Part shown: in pieces, positions 44,669 to 52,749 of the stretch
How the letters are laid out: each line of letters begins with the position of its first letter
How positions within the stretch are numbered: position 1 is the stretch's first letter
Source of the DNA: Micromonospora sp. RHAY321
GTDB taxonomy: Bacteria; Actinomycetota; Actinomycetes; Mycobacteriales; Micromonosporaceae
Length of the DNA stretch: 64,000 nt
NCBI RefSeq assembly: GCF_023896955.1
Contig: NZ_JAMHIW010000018.1
Location: forward strand, 56,250-120,249
Reading direction: 5' to 3'
Position numbers and translations under genes: made by a program
The notes under the pieces: generated by a model
What the model was told of the DNA's origin: nothing
The model's database searches: none
What the model saw: only the letters and a program-made list of their open reading frames with translations

Positions 44669-45244
44669 TCACGGAGCGTCGACCGGCCAGGAGCGGAACG
44701 AGACGTCCAGGCCGGCGACCAGTTGGTGGTACGAGCGGTCCACCTCGCGGGGCAGGCCGAAGCCGCCGGCGGCCTCCAGCGAGACGAACCCGTGCAGGGC
44801 ACTGCGCAACGCCCGGGTGGCGTCCACCGCGTCGTCGCCGGTGAGCCCGTACCCGCGCAGCACCGCGTAGATGGCGCCGACCGCCCGCTCGCCCGCCACG
44901 ACGTGCTCGGGGTCGGCGGGATCGGGCACCCGCTGGGTGGCCGGGTAGCGGCCGGGGTGCCGGCGGGCGTAGTCGCGGTAGGCGTCGGCCATCGCCCGGA
45001 GCGCGTCACCGCCGGCCCGGCCGGCGGCGGCGGTGGTCAGCTCGGTGGCCAGCTCGGCGGTGGCCAGCGCGGACAGCTTCTGGATCAGCGCGTCCGCGCC
45101 CCGGACGTGCTTGTAGAGGCTGGGTAGCGCGACGCCGAGCCGGCCGGCGAGCGCGGCCAGGGTGAGCTGCTGGAGACCGACCTCGTCGGCCAGCCGGGCG
45201 GCCTCGGCCACCACGGCCCGCTGGTTGAGACCGACCCTAGGCAC
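44669..45244 (-). CDS. TetR-family repressor
   Basis: This is a 191-aa protein starting at GTG 45244. The N-terminal HTH reads LNQRAVVAEAARLADEVGLQQLTLAALAGRLGVALPSLYKHVRGADALI; the C-terminal part resembles the WHG-type ligand domain (ALRSALHGFVSLEAAGGFGLP). It overlaps the alpha/beta hydrolase gene by 8 bp, and an operator-like dyad sits in the hydrolase promoter, so it probably autoregulates the two-gene operon in response to a hydrolase substrate or product (inference). Confidence 0.93.
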   Translation of the reverse strand: MPRVGLNQRAVVAEAARLADEVGLQQLTLAALAGRLGVALPSLYKHVRGADALIQKLSALATAELATELTTAAAGRAGGDALRAMADAYRDYARRHPGRYPATQRVPDPADPEHVVAGERAVGAIYAVLRGYGLTGDDAVDATRALRSALHGFVSLEAAGGFGLPREVDRSYHQLVAGLDVSFRSWPVDAP

Positions 45245-46037
45245 CGGTGCACACCGCCACGAAGCCGAGCAGTTCCTCGGCGGTCCGCTGCGGCCGGTCG
45301 GCGTGCGGGTAGTGCCCGGACTCCTCGATCATCCTCGCCTCGGCGGTGCCGAAGAGCCGGCGGGCCGCCCGCGCCTCCGCCGCCGGGTCGGGGAAGTCCG
45401 GGTCCTTGGTACCCATCAGCACCAGCACCGGCTGCCGGACCTCCCGGGCCCGGGTGGTCCAGTGCGGGTCGACCGGCTCGGCCACGCCGCGCGTCGCGGC
45501 CATCCGGCCGGGCTCGCGCAGGTTGGCCACCATCGACCGGCGGTACGCGGCATCGTCGGCGGGCCGGTGCACCGGGAAGAGCGTCTTGTGGAACATCCCG
45601 AACAGTCGGGGGCTGCGGACCACGGCCCCCAGCGCCATCCGCATCAGCGGGTTGAGCTTCGGCTGGCTGACGAAGGCGCCGATCTGCACGATGCCGGAGA
45701 CCAGGTCGGGTGCCTCGGCCGCGGCGAAGACCACCGCCGCCGCGCTGGAGGAACTGCCGACCAGAACCGCCGGGCCGGCGTCGATGTCGCGGACCACGGC
45801 CAGCAGGTCGGCCCCGACCTCCGCCGGGGTGTACGTGGGCCAGCCGACGCTGGACTGTCCGTGGCCCCGAACGTCGACCGAGGCGACCCGGTGACCGGCC
45901 GCGACCAGCAGCGGCACGAGGTGCCGGAAGCTCGCCCGGTTCTCCCCCATGCCGTGCGAGAGGACGACCAGTGGGCCCTCCCCGTGCACCTCGTACGCGA
46001 TGTGTCCGCCGTCCCGCCGCACCTGGCTAGTTGTCAT
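45237..46037 (-). CDS. Alpha/beta hydrolase
   Basis: This is 266 aa from ATG 46037, which coincides with the predicted transcription start; ATG 46043 adds two residues. Features are the oxyanion HG segment VVLSHGMGENRASFRHL, the Asp-region VDVRGHGQS, the nucleophile elbow VLVGSSSSAAAV (GxSxS), the acid in MGTKDPDFPDP and the catalytic His in ESGHYPHADRP. All triad members are present. The substrate class (ester, epoxide or lactone) cannot be deduced. It is the promoter-proximal gene of an operon with the TetR regulator. Confidence 0.92.
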   Translation of the reverse strand: MTTSQVRRDGGHIAYEVHGEGPLVVLSHGMGENRASFRHLVPLLVAAGHRVASVDVRGHGQSSVGWPTYTPAEVGADLLAVVRDIDAGPAVLVGSSSSAAAVVFAAAEAPDLVSGIVQIGAFVSQPKLNPLMRMALGAVVRSPRLFGMFHKTLFPVHRPADDAAYRRSMVANLREPGRMAATRGVAEPVDPHWTTRAREVRQPVLVLMGTKDPDFPDPAAEARAARRLFGTAEARMIEESGHYPHADRPQRTAEELLGFVAVCTGA

Positions 46038-46044
46038 AGCCATA

Positions 46045-46073
46045 AAGCTAACCCTATTAGCCAACGCCGTCAA
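46045..46073 (-). promoter_or_regulatory. Leaderless promoter with embedded TetR-type operator
   Basis: On the minus strand TTGACG (46073-46068) and TAGCTT (46050-46045) are spaced by 17 bp. Between them lies GCTAA-TAGGG-TTAGC (46061-46047), an exact 5-bp inverted repeat typical of TetR sites. Predicted transcription begins at or beside ATG 46037. Binding would block RNA polymerase directly. Confidence 0.7.
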
Positions 46074-46086
46074 GCCGGATACGCGA

Positions 46087-46125
46087 ACGGGCCGGCGGGA
46101 CCGCAGTGGGTCGCCGCCGGCCCGT
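46087..46125 (-). terminator. Terminator hairpin after proline dehydrogenase
   Basis: ACGGGCCGGCGG and CCGCCGGCCCGT form an exact 12-bp stem with a 15-nt loop, 17 bp past the minus-strand stop at 46142. It separates proline dehydrogenase from the hydrolase promoter. Confidence 0.7.
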
Positions 46126-46141
46126 CGGCCGGTTCGCGCGG

Positions 46142-47062
46142 TTACTTCTTGGAGATCAGGGCGCGGCCGAAGAAGACCAGGTTCGCCGGGCGCTCGGCGA
46201 GCCGGCGCATCAGGTAGCCGTACCACTCGTCGCCGTAGGGCACGTACGTGCGCACCGTGTAGCCCTCACCGGCGAGCCGGGCCTGCTCCTCCGGGCGGAT
46301 GCCGTAGAGCATCTGGAACTCGAAGCGCTCCGGCCCCCGGTCGAACCAGCGGGCCCGGTCCTCGCCGATCGCGATCATCCGAGGGTCGTGGGTGGCCAGC
46401 ATCGGGTAGCCGTCGCCGGACATCAGGATGTTCATGCAGCGGACGTAGGACTTGTCCACCTCACGGGTGGACTGGTACGCCACCGACTCCGGCTCCTTGT
46501 ACGCGCCCTTGCACAGCCGCACCCGCGACCCGGCGTGAGCCAGCTCCCGGCAGTCCGACTCGGTCCGGCGCAGGTACGCCTGGAGCACCGCGCCGGTCGA
46601 CGGGAAGTCCTTGCGCAGCCTGCCCAGCACCTCCAGCGTCGAGTCGGTGGTGGTGTGGTCCTCCATGTCCAGGGTGACCGTGGTGCCCGCCGCGTCGGCC
46701 GCCGCGCAGATCGCCCGCGCGTTGTCGTACGCCAACTGCTCGTCGAACATCTGGCCGAGGGCCGACAGCTTCACGCTCACCTCGGCGGCCGGGGTGAGCC
46801 CCGCACCGGCGAGCATCTTCAGCAGCTTCAGGTATTCGTCCCGGGTGGCGATGGCCTGCTCGGGGGTGACGGTGTCCTCACCCAGGTGGTCGAGGGTGAC
46901 CGCCAGACCGTCGTCGACGAGTTCGCGGGTCGCGCGCAACGCGTCGTCGGTGGCGGCGCCGGCGACGAACCGGCGGACGACGTCCCGGGTGAACGGGGCG
47001 GTCGCGACGAGCCGCTCGACCTGGGATGACCGGGAGGCGGCGAGGATGACGGAACGGAGCAT
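46142..47062 (-). CDS. Proline dehydrogenase (monofunctional PutA-type barrel)
   Basis: This is 306 aa from ATG 47062, the usual length of monofunctional PRODH. It oxidises L-proline to pyrroline-5-carboxylate using FAD at the membrane. Visible motifs are VTLDHLGEDT, AEVSVKLSALGQMFD, VTLDMEDHTTTDSTL, LQAYLRRTESDC, VRLCKGAYKEP, MLATHDPRMI and the C-terminal YGDEWYGYLMRRLAERPANL with substrate-binding YxxRRxAER. The usual partner P5C dehydrogenase gene is absent from the window. It is divergent from the lipoprotein gene. Confidence 0.94.
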   Translation of the reverse strand: MLRSVILAASRSSQVERLVATAPFTRDVVRRFVAGAATDDALRATRELVDDGLAVTLDHLGEDTVTPEQAIATRDEYLKLLKMLAGAGLTPAAEVSVKLSALGQMFDEQLAYDNARAICAAADAAGTTVTLDMEDHTTTDSTLEVLGRLRKDFPSTGAVLQAYLRRTESDCRELAHAGSRVRLCKGAYKEPESVAYQSTREVDKSYVRCMNILMSGDGYPMLATHDPRMIAIGEDRARWFDRGPERFEFQMLYGIRPEEQARLAGEGYTVRTYVPYGDEWYGYLMRRLAERPANLVFFGRALISKK

Positions 47063-47179
47063 GAGCCGAGCGTATCGCCCCTGCTGGGACCCCCGCCGAG
47101 GGGCAGCCGGGAGCCGCCGCACCGACACTTCTTCCGGGGCGGGGCGGCGGCGGTGGCGTCCATCGGCTACAACGATGCC

Positions 47180-47452
47180 GTGGACCAACGCCCCCGCCGC
47201 CGGCTCCGGTCGGCCTCCGTGCAGCTCGGCGCGCTCACCGCCCTCGCGCTCGCCCTCTCCGGCTGCAACATGACCTCGGACGACGACGATGACGACGACT
47301 GCGCCCTCGGGCCGGCCGGCGGCGGTGACACGGTGGCCCTGGCGATGCGGGTCACCGACCCGGCCGCCGGTCGCGCCGCCCCGGAGCCGACGGCCGCGGC
47401 CCTGCCCGAGCGGGGCGGGTTCGGCACCCACCTCGCCTCCTGCGGGGGCTGA
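47180..47452 (+). CDS. Small Asp-rich lipoprotein
   Basis: This is 90 aa from GTG 47180; a GTG at 47153 would add nine residues, and neither has a convincing ribosome site. A basic n-region (RPRRRLRSAS), hydrophobic core and lipobox LSGC are followed by MTSDDDDDDDCALGP, a run of seven Asp. The remainder is Ala/Gly-rich with two Cys, and no domain is recognised. It ends one base before the ligase start region, suggesting co-expression. The arrangement recalls E. coli YgiB (small membrane-linked protein) before YgiC (ATP-grasp ligase), but sequence homology to YgiB is not evident. Confidence 0.75.
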   Translation: MDQRPRRRLRSASVQLGALTALALALSGCNMTSDDDDDDDCALGPAGGGDTVALAMRVTDPAAGRAAPEPTAAALPERGGFGTHLASCGG

Positions 47453-47453
47453 G

Positions 47454-48620
47454 GTGCGCCGCGAGACGGTCACACCACGGCCCGACTGGGACGCCACCAT
47501 CCGCGCCCAGGGGCTGGTCTACGTCGACACCGAGCTGCCCGACGGCGGGATCATGTCGTACTGGGACGAGACCGCCGCGTACGCCTTCGACCTCGACGAG
47601 GTGCTGCGGCTGGAGGAGGCCACCGAGGAACTGCACCGGATGTCGGTGGCCGCCGCCGAGCACGTGGTGGCCCACCACCGGTACGCCGAGTTCGGCATTC
47701 CGGAGTGGGCGGCCGAGGCGGTGGCCCGGTCGCTGCGGGAGGCCCCGCCCACCCTCTACGGGCGCTTCGACCTCGTCTACGACGGCAGCTGGCCGCCGAA
47801 GATGCTGGAGTACAACGCGGACACCCCCACCGCGCTGGTCGAGGCGAGCATCATCCAGTGGTACTGGCTGGAGCAGACCCGGCCGGAGCTGGACCAGTGG
47901 AACAGCCTGCACGAGCGGCTGGTCGGCGCCTGGGCGAAGGTCGGGGCCGGGCTGCACGACCCCCGGGTGCACGTGCTCTGGTCGAGCGAGGAGGAGTCGG
48001 GCGAGGACCACATGACCGCCGGCTACCTCGCCGAGACCGCCCGGCAGGCCGGGCTGACCGTCGAGCTGCTGCCCATCCAGGAGATCGGCTGGGACGGCCG
48101 CCGGTTCGTCGACGCCGCCGACCGCCCGGTGACGACCTGTTTCAAGCTCTACCCGTGGGAGTGGATGCTGGCCGAGCCGTACGGGCGGCCCGCGCTGGAC
48201 CCGGGGACTCCGACCACCTGGATCGAACCGGCCTGGAAGCTGCTGCTGTCGAACAAGGCGCTGCTCGCGGTCCTGTGGGAGCTGTACCCCGGCCACGAGT
48301 ACCTGCTCCCGGCGTACCTCGACTCGCCGCGCGGAATGTCGCGGTACGTGGCGAAGCCGCTGCTCGGCCGGGAGGGCGGCTCGGTACGCATCGTCACCGG
48401 AGAGCAGGAGATCACCAACCCGGGGATCTACGGCGACGAGGGCTGGTGCTACCAGGAATTCCGGGCGTTGCCGCAGTTCGACGGCAATCGGATGGTGTTG
48501 GGCAGCTGGATCGTCGACGGCGAGTCGGCAGGAGTGGGGGTACGGGAGAGCGCCAGCCTGATCACCGACGGCTACGCGCGGTTCCTGCCGCACTACATCG
48601 ACGCGCCGCGCGCCCCCTGA
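47454..48620 (+). CDS. Glutathionylspermidine synthase-like ATP-grasp ligase (YgiC/YjfC type)
   Basis: This is 388 aa from GTG 47454. Family landmarks: WDETAAYAFDLDEVLRLEEATEELH, LYGRFDLVYDGSWPPKMLEYNADTPTALVEAS, KLYPWEWMLAEP, WKLLLSNKALLAVLWELYPGHEYLLPAYLD, YVAKPLLGREGGSV and GNRMVLGSWIVDGE. The ATP-grasp fold and acid/amine-ligase core are complete, but the N-terminal amidase of true GspSA is absent. As mycothiol producers generally lack glutathione, the real substrates are probably another peptide or polyamine. Overlap with the upstream Asp-rich lipoprotein gene is minimal (1-bp gap), so they form a unit. Confidence 0.9.
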   Translation: MRRETVTPRPDWDATIRAQGLVYVDTELPDGGIMSYWDETAAYAFDLDEVLRLEEATEELHRMSVAAAEHVVAHHRYAEFGIPEWAAEAVARSLREAPPTLYGRFDLVYDGSWPPKMLEYNADTPTALVEASIIQWYWLEQTRPELDQWNSLHERLVGAWAKVGAGLHDPRVHVLWSSEEESGEDHMTAGYLAETARQAGLTVELLPIQEIGWDGRRFVDAADRPVTTCFKLYPWEWMLAEPYGRPALDPGTPTTWIEPAWKLLLSNKALLAVLWELYPGHEYLLPAYLDSPRGMSRYVAKPLLGREGGSVRIVTGEQEITNPGIYGDEGWCYQEFRALPQFDGNRMVLGSWIVDGESAGVGVRESASLITDGYARFLPHYIDAPRAP

Positions 48621-48639
48621 GTCGTCTACCGTTGGGGGC

Positions 48640-49227
48640 GTGAACTTCGACGCGTACGCCCGGACCGGCGTTGACCTGGTCAACGCCCGCCTGGACGACC
48701 TCGACGACCTGCGGGCCATCTTCCCCGACGACAACGCCTGGATGCGCGACGAGGTCGCGGACCGGGATGTCGCGATCTTCCGGCGGGCGCAGAAGCGGCT
48801 GCGTGACGTCTTCGAGTACGGCACCTCGGGGCGGGACGCCCAGGCGGTGACCGAGCTGAACGCCCTGCTGGAGGCGTTCCCGGTCCAGCCGCGCATCTCC
48901 GGGCACGACTCCAGCGACTGGCACATGCACGTGACCAGCCGGGGCGCGTCGGTCAGCGCCGAGTACCTGGCCGGCGCCGTCTGGGGGCTCTCGGTCTGGC
49001 TCTGCGAGTACGGCAGTGCCCGGTTCGGTGTCTGCGCCGACGAGCGGTGCGGCAACGTCTACCTGGACACGTCGTCGAACTGCTGCCGGCGGTTCTGCTC
49101 CGAGCGCTGCGCCACTCGCTCGCACGTGGCAGCGCACCGAGCCCGCAAGCGGGCCGCGGTCGGCGAGCAGGTGACGGTCGCTCCGCAACCCACCGCGGGC
49201 GCCGATTCGCTCACCCCGGTCAGCTAG
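48640..49227 (+). CDS. CGNR zinc-finger regulator (ABATE domain)
   Basis: This is 195 aa from GTG 48640, 20 bp after the ligase gene. The C-terminal CGNR finger reads FGVCADERCGNVYLDTSSNCCRRFCSERCATRSHVAAHRARKR, with the paired Cys and basic RxR helix of the family (about 125-170). The N-terminal portion is the ABATE stress-sensing domain, rich in acidic residues. CGNR proteins are putative stress-responsive transcription factors. Proximity suggests it could share transcription with the ligase operon, although no separate promoter is excluded. Confidence 0.9.
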   Translation: MNFDAYARTGVDLVNARLDDLDDLRAIFPDDNAWMRDEVADRDVAIFRRAQKRLRDVFEYGTSGRDAQAVTELNALLEAFPVQPRISGHDSSDWHMHVTSRGASVSAEYLAGAVWGLSVWLCEYGSARFGVCADERCGNVYLDTSSNCCRRFCSERCATRSHVAAHRARKRAAVGEQVTVAPQPTAGADSLTPVS

Positions 49228-49272
49228 CCCAACCACCTCGACGTCCGACCCCGATCCGCCGCCGGCGTGGGG

Positions 49273-50079
49273 TCAGGCGTCGACCGGCGACGGCGCGGTC
49301 AGGTGCTGGCGGGCGAACTCCAACGCGGCGCGCAGGTCCGCCTCACGGACCGCGCGGCTCTTGGCGCCCCGGGTGGCCACCTCCACCGCCACCGCACCGG
49401 TGAAGCCCCGCCCGGCGAGCGACGAGAGCAGTTCGGCGCAGGGCTGGGTGCCCCGCCCGGGCACCAGGTGCTCGTCGCGGCCCTCGCCGGTGCCGTCGCC
49501 CAGGTGCACGTGGGCCAGCCCGGCACCCATCCGGTCGGCCATCTCCAGCGGGTCGCTGTGCGAGGCGGCGCAGTGCGACAGATCCAGGGTGTACGACGGG
49601 TAGCCGGTGTCGGTCGGGTCCCATCCGGGCACGTACGGGACGAACTGCCGGCCCGCCATCCGCACCGGGTACATGTTCTCGACCGCGAAGCGCAGCCCGG
49701 GGAACCGGTCCGCGACCGTCGCGAGGCCCTCGGTGAAGTTGCGCGCGTAGTCGCGCTGCCAGGTGAACGGTGGGTGCACCACCACGGTCGGGGCACCCAG
49801 TGTCTCGGCCAGCTCGGCGGCCTTGCGCAGCCTCGCCCACGGGTCCGGGCTCCAGACCCGCTGGGTGACCAGCAGGCAGGGCGCGTGCACCGAGAGCACC
49901 GGCACGCCGTAGTGCGCGGAGAGGCCGCGCAGCGCGCCGGAGTCCTGGCTGACCACGTCGGTCCAGACCATCACCTCGACGCCGTCGTAGCCGAGCGCCG
50001 CGGCCAGTTGGAACGCCGCCGCGGTCGGCTCGGGGAAGACCGACGAGCTGGACAGGAGCACCGGAACGCGGGAAGTCAC
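49273..50079 (-). CDS. Sugar-phosphate isomerase/epimerase-like TIM barrel
   Basis: This is 268 aa from GTG 50079. It is an AP_endonuc_2/xylose-isomerase-like barrel: YDGVEVMVW, LSVHAPCLL, PTVVVHPPF, FAVENMYPV, YTLDLSHCA, AHVHLGDGTGEGRDEHLVPGRG and AVAVEVAT. The Glu, His, Asp and Glu ligands expected of this metal-dependent fold are present. It matches Rv0498 in content and order (next to Ppx/GppA). The substrate is unknown. It lies 76 bp after the ppx gene on the same strand, a probable operon. Confidence 0.9.
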   Translation of the reverse strand: MTSRVPVLLSSSSVFPEPTAAAFQLAAALGYDGVEVMVWTDVVSQDSGALRGLSAHYGVPVLSVHAPCLLVTQRVWSPDPWARLRKAAELAETLGAPTVVVHPPFTWQRDYARNFTEGLATVADRFPGLRFAVENMYPVRMAGRQFVPYVPGWDPTDTGYPSYTLDLSHCAASHSDPLEMADRMGAGLAHVHLGDGTGEGRDEHLVPGRGTQPCAELLSSLAGRGFTGAVAVEVATRGAKSRAVREADLRAALEFARQHLTAPSPVDA

Positions 50080-50155
50080 ATCAGCCAGGGTAGCCCGGCG
50101 GACGAAGGGCCAACGTGACGAGCGCTGGCAAACCACCCGTAACCGCCCGAGGCGA

Positions 50156-51100
50156 TCACATCGGTTCGAGTTGATCGAGCCGGCGGAGGATGACCCCCTC
50201 CCGCAGCGCCCACGGGCAGATGTCCAGTGAGTCCAGATCGAGGCGGCGCATCACCGCTTCGGCGACCACCGCGCCCGCCAGCAACTGGTGGGCACGGCCC
50301 GCGCTGACCCCCTCCAGCTCCATCAACTGCGCCGGTGGGATGTGCCGGATGAAGCCGATGACCTGCCGCAACCCGGCGCGGGTCAAACTGCGCCGCACCC
50401 AGAGCCCGGCCCCCGAGGGCGCCGCCCCGGCCAGTCGGGCCAGGGTGCGGAACGTCTTCGACGTGCCCACCGCCCGGTCCCAACCCACCTCGGTCATCTG
50501 GTCGACCACCTTGTCCAGCCGGCCGTCCACGTACTCCCGCAGCTTCTCGACGGCCTCCGCGGACGGAGGCGCCGCGCTGTCCGGGTCGACCCGCAGCCGC
50601 TCCCGCGTCAGCCGGCCGGCACCGAGCGGCTGGGAGACCGCGACGTCCGGGTCCTCGTCGATCCCGGCGGCGATCTCCAGCGAGCCGCCGCCGATGTCCA
50701 GCACCAGCAGGCGCCCCGCCGACCAGCCGAACCAGCGCCGCACGGCAAGGAACGTCATCCGTGCCTCGTCGGCTCCGGAGAGGACCGCCAGGCGTACGCC
50801 GGTCTCCTCGCGGACCCGGGCCAGCACCTCGGCCGCGTTGGTGGCGTCGCGGACCGCGGAGGTGGCGAACGCGATCAGGTCGTCAGCCTCCAGCCCGGCG
50901 GCCGCCGCCTTGGCCATGCCGACCGCCTTGACCAGGCCGTCCGCGCCCGCGTCGGTCAGCGCGCCATCCGGGCCGATCTGCTCGGCGAGCCGGAGCACCA
51001 CCTTCTCGGAGTGCGCCGGCCACGGGTGCGCGCCGTGGTGTGCGTCCACCACCAGCAGGTGCACGGTGTTGGATCCGACGTCGAGGACACCCAGTCGCAT
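50156..51100 (-). CDS. Ppx/GppA-family exopolyphosphatase
   Basis: This is a 314-aa short-form (ASKHA fold) protein. Phosphate loops are LGVLDVGSNTVHLLVVDA at the N-terminus and LLVLDIGGGSLEIAAG (about 135-150), with the catalytic Glu region LSGADEARM. Length corresponds to the short actinobacterial Ppx1 (Rv0496), which lacks the C-terminal HD domain and degrades short-chain polyphosphate or pppGpp. The genomic setting beside RegX3/SenX3/PhoU fits a role in phosphate homeostasis. It is divergent from the Cys-rich gene at 51175. Confidence 0.94.
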   Translation of the reverse strand: MRLGVLDVGSNTVHLLVVDAHHGAHPWPAHSEKVVLRLAEQIGPDGALTDAGADGLVKAVGMAKAAAAGLEADDLIAFATSAVRDATNAAEVLARVREETGVRLAVLSGADEARMTFLAVRRWFGWSAGRLLVLDIGGGSLEIAAGIDEDPDVAVSQPLGAGRLTRERLRVDPDSAAPPSAEAVEKLREYVDGRLDKVVDQMTEVGWDRAVGTSKTFRTLARLAGAAPSGAGLWVRRSLTRAGLRQVIGFIRHIPPAQLMELEGVSAGRAHQLLAGAVVAEAVMRRLDLDSLDICPWALREGVILRRLDQLEPM

Positions 51101-51174
51101 GGTGAAGACACTAGGTGCAAGATGATTGCGCGGCTCGCCGGCCCGTGGAGGTCACCGGGCGTACGCTGGGCCGG

Positions 51175-51978
51175 GTGACGATGGAGCTCCGCGTGCTGGT
51201 GGACGACCCGGGCGACCCGCGCAGCCGCGAGGTGCCGCTGGACTTTCCCCGGGAGTGGATCGAGTTCGCCGACCCGGCTGACGAGACCCACCTGATCCGA
51301 GCCGACCTGACCTGGCTGCTCTCCCGCTGGACCTGCATCTTCGGCCGAGGTTGCCACGGCATCATCGCCGGCCGGTCCGCGGACGGCTGCTGCTCGCACG
51401 GAGCGTTCTTCACCGACTCCGACGACGAGAAGCGGGTCCGCAACGCCGTCAAGCGGCTCACCCCGTCGACCTGGCAGCACTTCCGGCGCGGGTTCAGGAA
51501 CTGGACCGACGAGGACACCATCGACGGCAAGAACCCGGCCCGCCGGACCGCCACCCAGAACGCCGACGGGCCGTGCGTGTTCCTCAACGACGCCGACTTC
51601 GCCGGCGGGGGTGGCTGCGCGCTGCACGCCCAGGCGCTGCGCGACGGGGTGCACCCGCTGGAGTACAAGCCGGACGTCTGCTGGCAGTTGCCGATCCGGC
51701 GGGACCAGGACTGGGTCAAGCGACCGGACAACACCAAGGTCCTGGTCTCGACGCTGTCGGAGTTCGACCGGCGAGGCTGGGGCGCCGGCGGGCACGACCT
51801 GGACTGGTGGTGCACCTCCTCGACGGACGCGCACGTCGGCGCCGAGCCGATGTACCTGTCGTACGGGCCCGAGCTGACGGCGTTGATCGGCGCGCCCGCC
51901 TACGAGCGGCTGGCCGAGCTGTGTGCGGCGCGCACGAAGCAGGGCATGGTCGCCCCGCACCCCGCCGACGGCGCCTGA
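51175..51978 (+). CDS. Conserved Cys-rich protein (Rv0495c-like), function unknown
   Basis: This is 267 aa from GTG 51175 (ATG 51181 possible; a TACGCT 9 nt before suggests leaderless initiation). Two Cys clusters stand out: WTCIFGRGCHGIIAGRSADGCCSHGAF (about 41-72) and GPCVFLNDADFAGGGGCALHAQAL...DVCWQLPI (about 136-180). The pattern CxxxxxC then CC-x-H resembles zinc/iron-chelating Cys clusters of the YkgJ class. The protein is conserved next to ppx in mycobacteria. No enzymatic motif is recognised; a metal-binding role is inferred. Confidence 0.85.
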   Translation: MTMELRVLVDDPGDPRSREVPLDFPREWIEFADPADETHLIRADLTWLLSRWTCIFGRGCHGIIAGRSADGCCSHGAFFTDSDDEKRVRNAVKRLTPSTWQHFRRGFRNWTDEDTIDGKNPARRTATQNADGPCVFLNDADFAGGGGCALHAQALRDGVHPLEYKPDVCWQLPIRRDQDWVKRPDNTKVLVSTLSEFDRRGWGAGGHDLDWWCTSSTDAHVGAEPMYLSYGPELTALIGAPAYERLAELCAARTKQGMVAPHPADGA

Positions 51979-51998
51979 AAGCCTGCCCAGACGGAAAC

Positions 51999-52035
51999 AC
52001 CGAAGGGGCCCACGCTGAGCGCGGGCCCCTTCGGT
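51999..52035. terminator. Bidirectional terminator between the Cys-rich gene and regX3
   Basis: ACCGAAGGGGCCC and GGGCCCCTTCGGT form an exact 13-bp stem with an 11-nt loop. It sits midway between convergent stops (51978 and 52044). Confidence 0.85.
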
Positions 52036-52043
52036 TACGCCGA

Positions 52044-52727
52044 TCACGGCTCGAACTTGTAGCCCAGACCCCGGACGGTCACGATGAAGCGCGGCGCGGA
52101 CGGCTCCGGCTCGATCTTGGAGCGCAGCCGCTTGACGTGCACGTCCAGCGTCTTGGTGTCACCGACGTAGTCGGCGCCCCAGACCCGGTCGATGAGCTGA
52201 CCCCGGGTCAGCACCCGACCGGCGTTACGCAGCAGCAGCTCCAGCAGCTCGAACTCCTTGAGCGGCAACTGCACGGCGCCGCCCTCGACGGTCACCACGT
52301 GCCGCTCGATGTCCATCCGCACCGGCCCGGCGGCCAGCGTGGGGGCACCCGCTTCGGCCACCTCGGGGCTCTGCCGGCGCAGCACCGCTCGGATCCGGGC
52401 CACCAACTCCCGCGGCGAGTACGGCTTGGTGACGTAGTCGTCGGCGCCGATCTCCAGCCCGACCACCTTGTCGATCTCGCTGTCCCGGGCGGTGACCATG
52501 ATGATGGGTACGGCCGAGCGCTGCCGGAGCTGCCGGCAGACCTCGGTGCCCGACATCTCGGGCAACATCAGGTCGAGCAGGACGATGTCCGCGCCGGTTC
52601 GGTCGAACTCGGTGAGGGCGTCGGTGCCGGTAGCAGCGACCGAGACCTCGAAGCCCTCCTTACGGAGCATGTACGACAGGGCGTCGGAGAACGACTCCTC
52701 GTCCTCGACCACCAGAACGCGGCTCAA
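52044..52727 (-). CDS. regX3: OmpR-family response regulator RegX3 (PhoP-type)
   Basis: This is 227 aa from TTG 52727: AAAGGA lies 9-14 nt upstream and the product starts MSRVLVVEDEES like RegX3. The receiver has D9, phospho-acceptor D52 in IVLLDLMLPEMSG and switch residues T79/K101-type in VTARDSEIDKVVGLEIGADDYVTKPYS. The winged helix reads LPLKEFELLELLLRNAGRVLTRGQLIDRVWGADYVGDTKTLDVHVKRLRSKIE, nearly as in M. tuberculosis RegX3. Phosphate starvation control is the established role. A six-codon ATG frame (52744-52724) overlaps the TTG as TTGA but contains the ribosome site, so it is probably incidental. Confidence 0.95.
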   Translation of the reverse strand: MSRVLVVEDEESFSDALSYMLRKEGFEVSVAATGTDALTEFDRTGADIVLLDLMLPEMSGTEVCRQLRQRSAVPIIMVTARDSEIDKVVGLEIGADDYVTKPYSPRELVARIRAVLRRQSPEVAEAGAPTLAAGPVRMDIERHVVTVEGGAVQLPLKEFELLELLLRNAGRVLTRGQLIDRVWGADYVGDTKTLDVHVKRLRSKIEPEPSAPRFIVTVRGLGYKFEP

Positions 52728-52749
52728 CGGGGGGTTCCTTTCATAGCTG

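Noticed and set aside
52724..52744. Six-codon ATG mini-ORF overlapping the regX3 TTG start
   Set aside because: It contains the ribosome-binding sequence for regX3, so simultaneous use as a cistron is unlikely; no conservation can be judged.
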